Notes: generated from the sequence alone by a model not told the origin. Counted from the first letter of the stretch, positions 8,265-14,936 are shown. The stretch is 64,000 nucleotides of DNA from Leptobacterium sp964389205 (GCA_964389205.1 CAYMDH010000007.1:1-64000), one strand, 5' to 3'. A program made the numbers and translations.

Positions 8265-8295
8265 TTTTTTTCTTATAAATACCATCATACATTTG
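8265..8295 (+). promoter_or_regulatory. Bacteroidota-type promoter of peptide array, copy 1
   Basis: The -7 element TACATTTG (TAnnTTTG consensus of Bacteroidota primary sigma factor) is at 8288-8295. A T-rich segment about 20 bases upstream takes the place of the -33 TTTG and aligns with the better TTG in the second copy at 10911. The start codon of the first peptide follows after 84 bases. Confidence 0.6.
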
Positions 8296-8320
8296 GACCA
8301 CTCGAGTAAAATTATACAGT

Positions 8321-8366
8321 AAGGTGGAATCCGAAAAACCTTTAAAAAGAGTAGGTCATTAACTAT
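8321..8366 (+). promoter_or_regulatory. conserved 5'-UTR box of peptide operons, copy 1
   Basis: A 46-base segment (core GGTGGAATCCGAAAAACCTT) ends 13 bases before the first peptide gene. It recurs at 10960-11005 with few changes and in a weaker form at 10070-10104. AAGGT and ACCTT in it can pair around a 12-base loop. It lies downstream of the predicted transcription start, so it acts as RNA or as a downstream operator. Confidence 0.5.
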
Positions 8367-8379
8367 AATAAATTTAATT

Positions 8380-8538
8380 ATGAAAACTTTAAAAACAAAT
8401 CAATTAGAGAATGTGCAAGGAGGTCAAGATGATGGAACTGCTTGTGGAGCTGGAGTGGCTGCGGCTATTATTTTTCCTGGCCCATGGACACTTTTATTAG
8501 CTGTAGCTCTTTGTGTTACAGGTGATAGTGCTCAATAA
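8380..8538 (+). CDS. two-cysteine double-glycine leader peptide, family A
   Basis: A 52-residue peptide too short for most gene finders. The 15-residue leader MKTLKTNQLENVQGG has hydrophobic residues at -4, -7 and -12 from the GG, the classic pattern cut and exported by C39-peptidase ABC transporters. The mature part (37 residues) is hydrophobic, Ala/Gly-rich, has IIFPGPW in the middle and one cysteine near each end (C22, C45), which could form one disulfide. It resembles class II bacteriocin precursors in build, but I cannot name a family. First gene of the array, paired with a family B peptide 45 bases downstream. Confidence 0.75.
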   Translation: MKTLKTNQLENVQGGQDDGTACGAGVAAAIIFPGPWTLLLAVALCVTGDSAQ

Positions 8539-8583
8539 GAATATTATTAATTAACTAAATGTTTAACCAAAAATTTGAAAATT

Positions 8584-8736
8584 ATGAATGAATTAAGTTT
8601 ACACCAAATGGAAGCAGTATCAGGGAGCGATTTCTGGGATGGTTTTTGTACAGTAGGTACATTCGTAGCTATTATTAACGGAGGAGCTAACGTAGCTGCT
8701 AATGTAATAGCAGCTGGATGCTACTTGTTAAACTAA
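8584..8736 (+). CDS. two-cysteine GS-leader peptide, family B copy 1
   Basis: A 50-residue peptide. Leader MNELSLHQMEAVSGS fits the C39 pattern with GS at -2/-1 and V, M, L at -4, -7, -12. The mature part starts DFWDGFC, is rich in Gly, Ala and Asn, and carries C22 and C46, again one cysteine near each end. It follows the family A gene directly and precedes a strong terminator, which suggests the A and B peptides are made together, perhaps as a two-peptide pair (inference). An identical copy is at 9193-9345. Confidence 0.75.
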   Translation: MNELSLHQMEAVSGSDFWDGFCTVGTFVAIINGGANVAANVIAAGCYLLN

Positions 8737-8765
8737 TAACTGCTTGTTGTTAGTATTACAAAAAA

Positions 8766-8804
8766 AACAGGCTTCCTCGTGAAGTTGTGAGGCCTGTTTT
8801 TTTT
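8766..8804 (+). terminator. intrinsic terminator after family B copy 1
   Basis: Stem AACAGG...CCTC (8766-8778) with GAGGCCTGTT (8789-8798), followed by a run of T. It closes the first A-B pair and is duplicated with the 609-bp unit. Confidence 0.8.
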
Positions 8805-8997
8805 AACTGTACTGTTGTATTACTTATTTGTTACATAATCCTGCTATATAGAGTATGATACAGAATGATAATTCTTTTCAAAAAATATAGTTTTCACTTA
8901 AAGGTTTAGCATTTCACTCAACTGTTTTAGTTAAAGACTCTTAATTTAAAAATAGAGTTTTCAAAAATGTAAATCATTAACTATGAAAATTTTAATT

Positions 8998-9147
8998 ATG
9001 AAAACTTTATAAATAATTCAATTAGAAAATGTACAAGGAGGTCAAGACGAACTTTGTGGAGCAGGAGTAGCAGCCGCTATTATATTCCCTAATCCATTTA
9101 CAATTATAGCAGCCTTGACGCTGTGTACAATTCAACCTGCATATTAA
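8998..9147 (+). pseudogene. family A peptide gene with nonsense codon 5, copy 1
   Basis: The frame starts MKTL and then hits TAA at 9010-9012, where 8380-8538 has AAA. After the stop the frame stays open to 9147 with the rest of the leader (IIQLENVQGG), the two cysteines and the family A core with IIFPNPF. An in-frame ATG 15 bases upstream (8983) does not bypass the stop, and no ATG, GTG or TTG in the frame follows before the GG. It is best read as a decayed family A gene. Confidence 0.75.
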
Positions 9148-9192
9148 GAATATTATTAATTAACTAAATGTTTAACCAAAAATTTGAAAATT

Positions 9193-9345
9193 ATGAATGA
9201 ATTAAGTTTACACCAAATGGAAGCAGTATCAGGGAGCGATTTCTGGGATGGTTTTTGTACAGTAGGTACATTCGTAGCTATTATTAACGGAGGAGCTAAC
9301 GTAGCTGCTAATGTAATAGCAGCTGGATGCTACTTGTTAAACTAA
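9193..9345 (+). CDS. two-cysteine GS-leader peptide, family B copy 2
   Basis: Base-for-base copy of the gene at 8584-8736, encoding the same 50-residue peptide with a GS-type leader and cysteines 22 and 46. It follows the first nonsense-bearing family A gene, so here the B peptide would be made without its A partner unless the intact copies supply it. Confidence 0.75.
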   Translation: MNELSLHQMEAVSGSDFWDGFCTVGTFVAIINGGANVAANVIAAGCYLLN

Positions 9346-9374
9346 TAACTGCTTGTTGTTAGTATTACAAAAAA

Positions 9375-9413
9375 AACAGGCTTCCTCGTGAAGTTGTGAG
9401 GCCTGTTTTTTTT
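9375..9413 (+). terminator. intrinsic terminator after family B copy 2
   Basis: Identical to the terminator at 8766-8804, shifted by 609 bases. Confidence 0.8.
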
Positions 9414-9606
9414 AACTGTACTGTTGTATTACTTATTTGTTACATAATCCTGCTATATAGAGTATGATACAGAATGATAATTCTTTTCAAAAAATATAGT
9501 TTTCACTTAAAGGTTTAGCATTTCACTCAACTGTTTTAGTTAAAGACTCTTAATTTAAAAATAGAGTTTTCAAAAATGTAAATCATTAACTATGAAAATT
9601 TTAATT

Positions 9607-9768
9607 ATGAAAACTTTATAAATAATTCAATTAGAAAATGTACAAGGAGGTCAAGACGAACTTTGTGGAGCAGGAGTAGCAGCCGCTATTATATTCCCTA
9701 ATCCATTTACAATTGTAGCAGCCTTGACGCTGTGTGCAATTCAATCTGAATATCAAGAGTATTATTAA
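9607..9768 (+). pseudogene. family A peptide gene with nonsense codon 5, copy 2
   Basis: Same TAA at codon 5 (9619-9621) as in the copy at 8998, so the nonsense mutation predates the duplication. This copy has also lost the original stop (TAA to CAA) and reads on for three more codons to TAA at 9766-9768. Both changes fit relaxed selection. Confidence 0.75.
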
Positions 9769-9801
9769 ATTAAAATTAATGTTTAACTAAAATTTAAAAT
9801 T

Positions 9802-9957
9802 ATGAGTGAGTTAAGTTTACATCAAATGGAAGTAGTATCAGGAAGCGATTTCTGGGATGGTTTTTGTACAGTAGGGACTGTAGTAGCAATTGCATCAGGA
9901 GGATCTATTCCTGTAGCTAATATAATAGCTGCCGGTTGCTTCTTATTTAATGACTAA
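9802..9957 (+). CDS. two-cysteine GS-leader peptide, family B variant
   Basis: A 51-residue paralogue of the two identical B peptides. The leader (MSELSLHQMEVVSGS) and the first mature residues DFWDGFCTVGT are nearly the same, but the middle differs (SGGSIPVANIIAAGC) and the end is FLFND. C22 and C46 are kept. Starts, spacing after the preceding family A relic and the following terminator mirror the other units, so this is the older third unit of the tandem series. Confidence 0.75.
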   Translation: MSELSLHQMEVVSGSDFWDGFCTVGTVVAIASGGSIPVANIIAAGCFLFND

Positions 9958-9982
9958 TAATATAATTTAGTTGTAGAATAGA

Positions 9983-10013
9983 AATAGACTGTCTTTTGGC
10001 AGTCTATTTTTTT
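9983..10013 (+). terminator. intrinsic terminator after family B variant
   Basis: 9-bp stem AATAGACTG (9983-9991) / CAGTCTATT (10000-10008) followed by a T-run. Confidence 0.82.
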
Positions 10014-10069
10014 ACCAATTTTTTACCAAATATTTCTTTTTATCAAAGAAATTTAATTGTGTAGAGAAT

Positions 10070-10104
10070 AGGAGGAATCTGAAAATCCTTAAAATAGAGT
10101 AAGA
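10070..10104 (+). promoter_or_regulatory. degenerate copy of the 5'-UTR box
   Basis: Aligns with the boxes at 8321 and 10960 (shared GGAATC, GAAAA, CCTT, AAATAGAGTA), ending 23 bases before the peptide gene at 10128. No equally clear TAnnTTTG element is seen upstream. Confidence 0.4.
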
Positions 10105-10127
10105 ATAATATATATAATTTTTTAATT

Positions 10128-10274
10128 ATGAAAACTTTAGAAATTAATACGTTAGAAAAAGTACAAGGTGGTTTTGATGAAATATGTGGTGGCGCAGTAG
10201 CATTATTGCTTATTTTCCCTAATCTACTTACTGCTGTTGGAGTTATTCTTGGATGTGCTTCTCCTGCATATTAA
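10128..10274 (+). CDS. two-cysteine double-glycine leader peptide, family A-like
   Basis: A 48-residue peptide with leader MKTLEINTLEKVQGG and a hydrophobic core containing IFPNLLTAVGV. Cysteines 20 and 43 flank the core. Its last residues (LGCASPAY) are the same as in the peptide at 11207-11380, although the cores differ, which points to recombination between array members. It forms a pair with the gene at 10304, 29 bases downstream. Confidence 0.72.
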   Translation: MKTLEINTLEKVQGGFDEICGGAVALLLIFPNLLTAVGVILGCASPAY

Positions 10275-10303
10275 AATTTACAATTAACTGAAAACTGAAA
10301 ATT

Positions 10304-10456
10304 ATGAAAGCTTTAGAATTTAACCAATTAGAGATAGTTATAGCTGGGAATGATGCTGCTTGTGGAGCGGCTGTTGCAGCAGCTATAATTTTCCCTGGAC
10401 CATGGACATTAGGAGGAGTAGTACTTCTTTGCCTTACAGGAGACACGCCTCAATAA
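10304..10456 (+). CDS. two-cysteine AG-leader peptide, family A
   Basis: A 50-residue peptide. Leader MKALEFNQLEIVIAG ends in AG rather than GG. The mature part shares IIFPGPWTL and the C-terminal L-T-G-D-x-x-Q ending with the first array gene at 8380; cysteines are at 20 and 43. It lies in tandem with the gene at 10128 and is followed by a strong terminator. Confidence 0.74.
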   Translation: MKALEFNQLEIVIAGNDAACGAAVAAAIIFPGPWTLGGVVLLCLTGDTPQ

Positions 10457-10519
10457 TGGTTGTAATTAATTAAGTGCAAATGTGTGTTTGCCTAAAACAT
10501 GTAGTTGCACTTTAGAATA

Positions 10520-10553
10520 AAAAACCAGATTACTTAGTAATCTGGTTTTTTTT
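10520..10553 (+). terminator. intrinsic terminator after 10304 gene
   Basis: Stem AAAACCAGATTA / TAATCTGGTTTT with a short loop, then further T residues. It ends the 10128-10304 transcript. Confidence 0.85.
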
Positions 10554-10875
10554 ATTGTCAATAATTTTCTTTTATAGTTGATGTTATATATTTTAATTAT
10601 CGTTTCTAAGTTAATTATTTTTTTGATAGCCTTCTTTTAGCAATAGGATTTTGTGTTATTAGATATTATTAATAAAAGTCAGTGAATAATTTTATGAAAT
10701 GTTCTTTATGCTTTATAATTTCTTCTATAATCTATTTTCAAACATTCCTAACAATTAGATTGTTGCATTTCTACATAATTATAATCATGTCTAAGCCCTT
10801 TAAAACATCACCTTTTCCATTCTTAATATAAAACAATTCACTTTCTCAATTTCAGGTGTCTAGATTCTTAGAAAA
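10554..10875. other. intergenic, no gene supported
   Basis: Spacer between two peptide operons. Only short random frames are seen. Its right end begins to resemble the sequence upstream of the first operon (around 8211-8229), marking the edge of a duplicated promoter module. Confidence 0.5.
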
Positions 10876-10895
10876 TAGACTCGATTTTCATGAAT
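10876..10895 (+). promoter_or_regulatory. conserved upstream 20-mer, copy 2
   Basis: Identical to 8230-8249 and again exactly 58 bases before the TACATTTG element of the downstream promoter. Confidence 0.5.
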
Positions 10896-10910
10896 GTGTA
10901 TTTAGATAGG

Positions 10911-10941
10911 TTGTTTTCATACAAATCTCCATCTACATTTG
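10911..10941 (+). promoter_or_regulatory. Bacteroidota-type promoter of peptide array, copy 2
   Basis: TTG at 10911-10913 as the -33 element, 20 bases spacing, and TACATTTG at 10934-10941 as the -7 element. It drives the four-gene run 11021-11783 and aligns with the promoter at 8265-8295. Confidence 0.65.
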
Positions 10942-10959
10942 ACCAAATTATATAACGAA

Positions 10960-11005
10960 AAGGTGGTATCCGAAAAACCTTAAATAGAGTAGGAACATTA
11001 ACTAT
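10960..11005 (+). promoter_or_regulatory. conserved 5'-UTR box of peptide operons, copy 2
   Basis: Second strong copy of the 46-base box (core GGTGGTATCCGAAAAACCTT), ending 15 bases before the ATG at 11021. Nearly identical to 8321-8366. Confidence 0.5.
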
Positions 11006-11020
11006 TAAATTTTTAAAATT

Positions 11021-11182
11021 ATGAAAACTTTAGAATTAAATCAATTAGAAGCTGTGCAAGCAGGTGATGCTGCTGCATGTGGATTTGTTGTAGGGCTCGG
11101 TGCTGCTGTAGGTTTTGCTATTGGAGGCCCAGGAGGACTATTATTAGGAGCTGGTATCGGTCTTTCATTATCAGTATGTTAA
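11021..11182 (+). CDS. two-cysteine AG-leader glycine-rich peptide, family C copy 1
   Basis: A 53-residue peptide. Leader MKTLELNQLEAVQAG shows the C39 pattern (V -4, L -7, L -12). The core is strongly Gly/Ala/Leu-rich with GxxxG-like spacings and GGPGG, starts DAAACGF, and ends with a terminal cysteine (C20 and C53). GxxxG motifs are known in two-peptide bacteriocins; that link is by analogy. First of four genes read from the second array promoter. Confidence 0.75.
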   Translation: MKTLELNQLEAVQAGDAAACGFVVGLGAAVGFAIGGPGGLLLGAGIGLSLSVC

Positions 11183-11206
11183 TTAATTAAATTAAAACTT
11201 AAAAAA

Positions 11207-11380
11207 ATGAAAGCTTTAGAATTAAATCAATTAGAAGTTGTGCAAGCCGGAGATGACGCTGCATGTGGATTTGCAGTAGGACTTGGAGCATCAATAGGAT
11301 TTGCTTTAGGTGGCCCAGGAGGGTTAATAGCAGGAGCAATTATTGGAGGTTCTCTTGGATGTGCTTCCCCTGCATATTAG
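11207..11380 (+). CDS. two-cysteine AG-leader glycine-rich peptide, family C copy 2
   Basis: A 57-residue paralogue of the 11021 product with leader MKALELNQLEVVQAG. It keeps the CGF...GLGA and GGPGGL segments, but the C-terminus is GCASPAY, as in the peptide at 10128, instead of a terminal cysteine (C20, C52). Spaced 24 bases from the previous gene, no terminator between. Confidence 0.75.
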   Translation: MKALELNQLEVVQAGDDAACGFAVGLGASIGFALGGPGGLIAGAIIGGSLGCASPAY

Positions 11381-11412
11381 TTAACTAATCAAATAAATTA
11401 AAATTTAGAAAA

Positions 11413-11574
11413 ATGAAAACTTTAGAATTAAATCAATTAGAAGCAGTACAGGCAGGAGATAATGCCGGATGCGGCTTTGCAGTAGGATTGTTTGCTGCAG
11501 TAGGTTTTGCTGCTGGAGGCCCTGCAGGCTTATTGGTAGGAGTAGGTGCAGCACTTTCATTGTCTGCATGTTAA
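11413..11574 (+). CDS. two-cysteine AG-leader glycine-rich peptide, family C copy 3
   Basis: A 53-residue paralogue. The leader is the same as in the 11021 product. The core has CGFAVGLFAAVGF and GGPAGLL and ends in a terminal cysteine (C20, C53). The three family C genes share leader DNA almost exactly, so they arose by duplication. Confidence 0.75.
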   Translation: MKTLELNQLEAVQAGDNAGCGFAVGLFAAVGFAAGGPAGLLVGVGAALSLSAC

Positions 11575-11618
11575 TTAACTAAATCAAATAAATTATTAAT
11601 AAATTAAAACTTAAAAAA

Positions 11619-11783
11619 ATGAGAACTTTAGAATTAAATCAACAAGAATTAGTAGTAGGAGGAGATGGTTTCGGTGATTTTGCAGGTGGATTATCATGCG
11701 GAATCTTAGTAGGAGGTATATTGACACTTAATGCATTAGCTGTCTTTGGAGGCGGAATAGGATGTATTAATTATCTTAGATAA
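11619..11783 (+). CDS. two-cysteine double-glycine leader peptide, family D
   Basis: A 54-residue peptide. Leader MRTLELNQQELVVGG has glutamine at -7, unlike the others. The core is glycine-rich with C27 and C49 and a short basic end (NYLR). It is the last gene of the array and the most divergent. A terminator follows after 50 bases. Confidence 0.72.
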   Translation: MRTLELNQQELVVGGDGFGDFAGGLSCGILVGGILTLNALAVFGGGIGCINYLR

Positions 11784-11833
11784 GAGATAATCAGAAGTAA
11801 ATTTATTATATTGAATTTACGATGCCTAATGTA

Positions 11834-11866
11834 TAAAAAGGTGAGAGTTTACTCTTGCCTTTTTAT
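11834..11866 (+). terminator. intrinsic terminator at end of peptide array
   Basis: AAAAAGG...CCTTTTT stem with an inner GAGT/ACTC pairing, followed by T-rich sequence, 50 bases after the last array gene. Confidence 0.65.
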
Positions 11867-11929
11867 TTATTTTGAATCTTTTGTTTTCTCTCATTTCAAG
11901 AAAGTAATTTTTCTTTTATTCGTTAAAAC

Positions 11930-11963
11930 AAAAAAAGCCAAATCTTTCGATTTGACTTTTTCT
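11930..11963 (-). terminator. intrinsic terminator of the tRNA transcript
   Basis: On the minus strand the hairpin CAAATC-GAAA-GATTTG, extended by flanking A/T pairs, is followed by a run of seven T. It lies 7 bases past the end of tRNA-Leu. Confidence 0.7.
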
Positions 11964-11969
11964 CATCTG

Positions 11970-12055
11970 TACTGAAGGCGGGACTTGAACCCGCACGGAC
12001 ATTACTGTCCATTGGATTTTAAGTCCAACGTGTCTACCAATTCCACCACTTCAGC
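11970..12055 (-). tRNA. tRNA-Leu (UAA)
   Basis: 86-nt type II tRNA. The minus strand begins GCTGAAGTGGTGGAATTGG, has the anticodon loop CTTAAAA (anticodon TAA), a long variable arm, and the T arm GCGGGTTCAAGTCCCGC. Acceptor stem GCTGAAG/CTTCAGT ends with one G-T pair; discriminator A. The CCA is not encoded. Confidence 0.96.
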
Positions 12056-12072
12056 ATTGGTATATTATAATG

Positions 12073-12145
12073 AGCGAAAAACGGGATTCGAACCCGCGAC
12101 CTCAACCTTGGCAAGGTTGCGCTCTACCAACTGAGCTATTTTCGC
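12073..12145 (-). tRNA. tRNA-Gly (GCC)
   Basis: 73-nt tRNA, minus strand GCGAAAATAGCTCAGTTGG at the 5' end, anticodon GCC in a CAACCTT-G-CC-AAGGTTG stem-loop, T arm GCGGGTTCGAATCCCGT, acceptor GCGAAAA/TTTTCGC. It precedes tRNA-Leu by 17 bases and shares its terminator. Confidence 0.96.
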
Positions 12146-12179
12146 ATAGATCGAAAATAATTGATAATTATTTATACTC

Positions 12180-12191
12180 AGCTATTTTCGC
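12180..12191 (-). repeat. short copy of the tRNA-Gly 5' end
   Basis: AGCTATTTTCGC repeats 12134-12145, the first 12 bases of tRNA-Gly, with further partial match on its left (ACTCAGCT against ACTGAGCT). It lies 35 bases upstream of the tRNA gene. It may be a remnant of a tRNA duplication or of an integration event. Confidence 0.5.
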
Positions 12192-12329
12192 GTATTTTTA
12201 AGAACATACAATATCGCTATTGCGGATGCAAATTTAATATATTTATAAGAATACCAAAGGATTTTTTAATAAAAAGAAGCAAAAGAAAATAAACTTTTGA
12301 TTCTCAGTAAAATGCAATACTTATAAAAT

Positions 12330-14936
12330 TTACTTTTTCTTAATCAACATTCGTTTTATCTCATTTAACTTCATTAAAGCTTCTACAGGTGTTAACGTAT
12401 CTATATCCGTATGAATGATCTCATCTTTGATTTCTTCTAATAAAGGATCGTCAAGATTAAAGAAACTTAATTGCATTTCATCCTCAGTAGATTTTAAATT
12501 GTTGGTCAATTGATCTCCCGAATGTGACTTTTCTAGCTTTTTAAGTATTTTATTAGCCCTATGTATAACCTGTTGAGGCATTCCTGCCAATTTTGCTACA
12601 TGAATCCCAAAACTGTGTTCACTCCCTCCAGAAACAAGCTTTCTAAGGAATAATACAGTGTCTTTTAACTCTTTTACTGAAACATTAAAGTTTTTTATTC
12701 GATGAAATGTTTCTGTCATTTCATTGAGCTCATGATAATGCGTAGCAAATAATGTTTTTGGTTTTGCGGGATGTTCATGTAAGTATTCTGATATGGCCCA
12801 GGCAATGGAAATCCCGTCATAAGTACTGGTGCCTCTTCCAATTTCATCTAATAAAATAAGACTTCGTTTGGAAATATTATTTAAAATAGAAGCTGTTTCA
12901 TTCATTTCTACCATAAAAGTAGATTCACCCATAGAAATATTATCACTGGCACCTACACGTGTAAAGATCTTATCAACCAAACCAATTCGCGCACTATCTG
13001 CAGGAACAAAACTTCCCATTTGTGCCAATAATACTATAAGAGCAGTTTGTCTTAAAATAGCAGATTTACCACTCATATTAGGCCCAGTTATCATAATTAT
13101 TTGTTGATCATTTGTATTTAATACAACATCGTTTGCAATATAATTTTCCCCTATAGGAAGTTGTTTTTCAATAACTGGATGGCGTCCATTTTTTATTTCA
13201 AGTTCAAGAGAATCTTCTATTTTAGGTTGCGTATAATTGTTTTGTTTTGCTAGTTGAGAGAAACCTATAAGACAATCTAAACGCCCAATCAACAATGCAT
13301 TTTTTTGCACATTCAAGATAAAATCATGCATCCATAAAATCAACTCTGAAAATAATTGTTGCTCTAGTTGAAGAATCTTTTCTTCTGCCCCTAATATTTT
13401 TGCTTCATATTCTTTAAGTTCTTCGGTAATGTAACGTTCTGCATTTACCAGTGTTTGTTTACGTATCCAAGTTTCTGGAACTTTATCTTTATGTGTATTT
13501 CTAACCTCAATATAATATCCAAAAACATTATTACTCGCAATTTTTAAAGAAGGAATACCTGTATTTACGGTTTCACGTTCCAGCATCTTATTTAAGTAAT
13601 CTTTTCCTGAAAATGCTAGCCCTCTTAATTCATCCAATTCTTCAGAAAATCCTGTAGCAATAGCATTTCCTTTTAAAATATTTACAGGTGCTTCTTCTTG
13701 TAATATTTCTTTGATTTTGCCTCTCAATTCATCACAAGAATCTAATGAATTTCCAATAGAAACAAGTGCTTCGCTTTTACTCTCAGATAAAATAGATTTT
13801 ATAGGAACAATAGCTTCTAAAGAGTTTTTTAACTGCACTACTTCTCTAGGATTAATTCTAGAAGTAGCAACTTTAGAAATTAATCTTTCTATATCATCTA
13901 TTTGTTTTATATAATGTTGATTTTTCTCTAGTATTTCTTCATTCTCAAGTAAATGAGCTACTACTTGGTGACGCTCTTTAATTCGATCCGTGTTTTTTAA
14001 AGGAAGTGCTAACCAACGTTTTAATAAACGCCCTCCCATAGGCGAAATGGTTTTGTCAATGATATCAAGTAGCGTAACAGCATTAAGAGCGCTAGATTGA
14101 TAAAGCTCCAAATTTCGAACTGTAAATCGATCCATCCAAACATATTCTTCTTGCGCGATACGTTGAAGCGAAGTAATATGTTTTAAATGTTGGTGTTGCG
14201 TTTCAGAAATGTAATGTAATACCGCACCAGAAGCAATAATACCTTCGTTTAGATTTTCAATACCAAATCCTTTTAGAGATTTTGTTTTAAAATGATTGGT
14301 TAAAGTTTCAAAGGTGTAGTCATCTTTAAAAACCCAATCATCTAAAAAGAATATATGATGATTTTTTCCAAAAATAGTATAGAAATCAGTTTTTTTATTC
14401 TTAGGAATAAGAATTTCACTAGGATTAAAGTTTTGTAATAATTTGTCAATATGTTCTGCATCTCCTTGGGCTAATAAAAATTCACCTGTAGAAATATCCA
14501 AAAAAGAAACTCCATATTTTTTTTTGCCAAAGTGGATAGCACAAAGAAAGTTGTTTGTCTTTGCCTGTAAAATATCATCGTTCAACGCTACTCCTGGAGT
14601 TACTAATTCTGTAACACCTCTTTTTACAATAGTTTTTGTAGATTTAGGATCTTCTAATTGATCACAAATAGCAACGCGTTGCCCTGCTTTCACTAATTTT
14701 GGTAAATAGGTGTTTAATGAATGATGAGGAAAGCCTGCCAATTCGGTTTCACTTTCGCTGCCAGCACCTCTTTTAGTCAAAATAATCCCTAAAATTTTAG
14801 ATGTTTTTACAGCATCCTTTCCAAAAGTCTCATAAAAATCACCGACCCTAAATAACAATAAAGCATCAGGATATTTAGCCTTGATGGTATTGTATTGTTT
14901 CATTAAAGGGGTTTCCTTTTTAGTTTTTGATGCCAA
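12330..14936 (-). CDS. mutS: DNA mismatch repair protein MutS
   Basis: 868-residue mismatch recognition ATPase. The N-terminal mismatch-binding domain has GDFYETFGKDA with the Phe-x-Glu wedge near residues 34-36, followed by connector, lever and clamp regions. The C-terminal ATPase has Walker A GPNMSGKSAILRQT, the segment STFMVEMNE and Walker B LILLDEIGRGTSTYDG, then FATHYHEL. Length is normal for MutS1. It is a single gene transcribed toward the tRNAs, 73 bases divergent from the methyltransferase gene. Confidence 0.97.
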   Translation of the reverse strand: MASKTKKETPLMKQYNTIKAKYPDALLLFRVGDFYETFGKDAVKTSKILGIILTKRGAGSESETELAGFPHHSLNTYLPKLVKAGQRVAICDQLEDPKSTKTIVKRGVTELVTPGVALNDDILQAKTNNFLCAIHFGKKKYGVSFLDISTGEFLLAQGDAEHIDKLLQNFNPSEILIPKNKKTDFYTIFGKNHHIFFLDDWVFKDDYTFETLTNHFKTKSLKGFGIENLNEGIIASGAVLHYISETQHQHLKHITSLQRIAQEEYVWMDRFTVRNLELYQSSALNAVTLLDIIDKTISPMGGRLLKRWLALPLKNTDRIKERHQVVAHLLENEEILEKNQHYIKQIDDIERLISKVATSRINPREVVQLKNSLEAIVPIKSILSESKSEALVSIGNSLDSCDELRGKIKEILQEEAPVNILKGNAIATGFSEELDELRGLAFSGKDYLNKMLERETVNTGIPSLKIASNNVFGYYIEVRNTHKDKVPETWIRKQTLVNAERYITEELKEYEAKILGAEEKILQLEQQLFSELILWMHDFILNVQKNALLIGRLDCLIGFSQLAKQNNYTQPKIEDSLELEIKNGRHPVIEKQLPIGENYIANDVVLNTNDQQIIMITGPNMSGKSAILRQTALIVLLAQMGSFVPADSARIGLVDKIFTRVGASDNISMGESTFMVEMNETASILNNISKRSLILLDEIGRGTSTYDGISIAWAISEYLHEHPAKPKTLFATHYHELNEMTETFHRIKNFNVSVKELKDTVLFLRKLVSGGSEHSFGIHVAKLAGMPQQVIHRANKILKKLEKSHSGDQLTNNLKSTEDEMQLSFFNLDDPLLEEIKDEIIHTDIDTLTPVEALMKLNEIKRMLIKKK

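Larger units (their letters stand above)
8536..9105 (+). repeat. tandem duplication, copy 1
   Basis: These 570 bases are identical by eye to 9145-9714 (period 609). The unit carries one family B peptide gene, its terminator, a degenerate UTR segment and the first two thirds of a nonsense-bearing family A gene. Near-identity beyond the ends continues with substitutions, so the duplication is recent and probably arose by unequal crossing-over in an older array. Confidence 0.93.
9145..9714 (+). repeat. tandem duplication, copy 2
   Basis: Second copy of the unit at 8536-9105, offset 609 bases, identical by eye over 570 bases. The first difference is at 9715 (G against A at 9106), after which homology continues with scattered substitutions into the third family B gene. 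Confidence 0.93.

Noticed and set aside
10243..10446. Minus-strand 67-codon open frame
   Set aside because: It is the antisense shadow of the plus-strand peptide genes at 10128 and 10304, which have leaders, spacing and a terminator.
8380..11783. Repeated blocks that could suggest a CRISPR array or satellite
   Set aside because: Repeats are whole genes and promoters with hundreds of bases period and coding sense; there are no short regular repeats with unique spacers.
12180..12191. Second tRNA-Gly gene
   Set aside because: Only the first 12 bases of the tRNA are repeated; no anticodon or T arm follows.
12146..12329. Additional peptide gene upstream of mutS or tRNA
   Set aside because: The spacer downstream of mutS holds no frame with a leader pattern, only A+T-rich sequence and the tRNA fragment.
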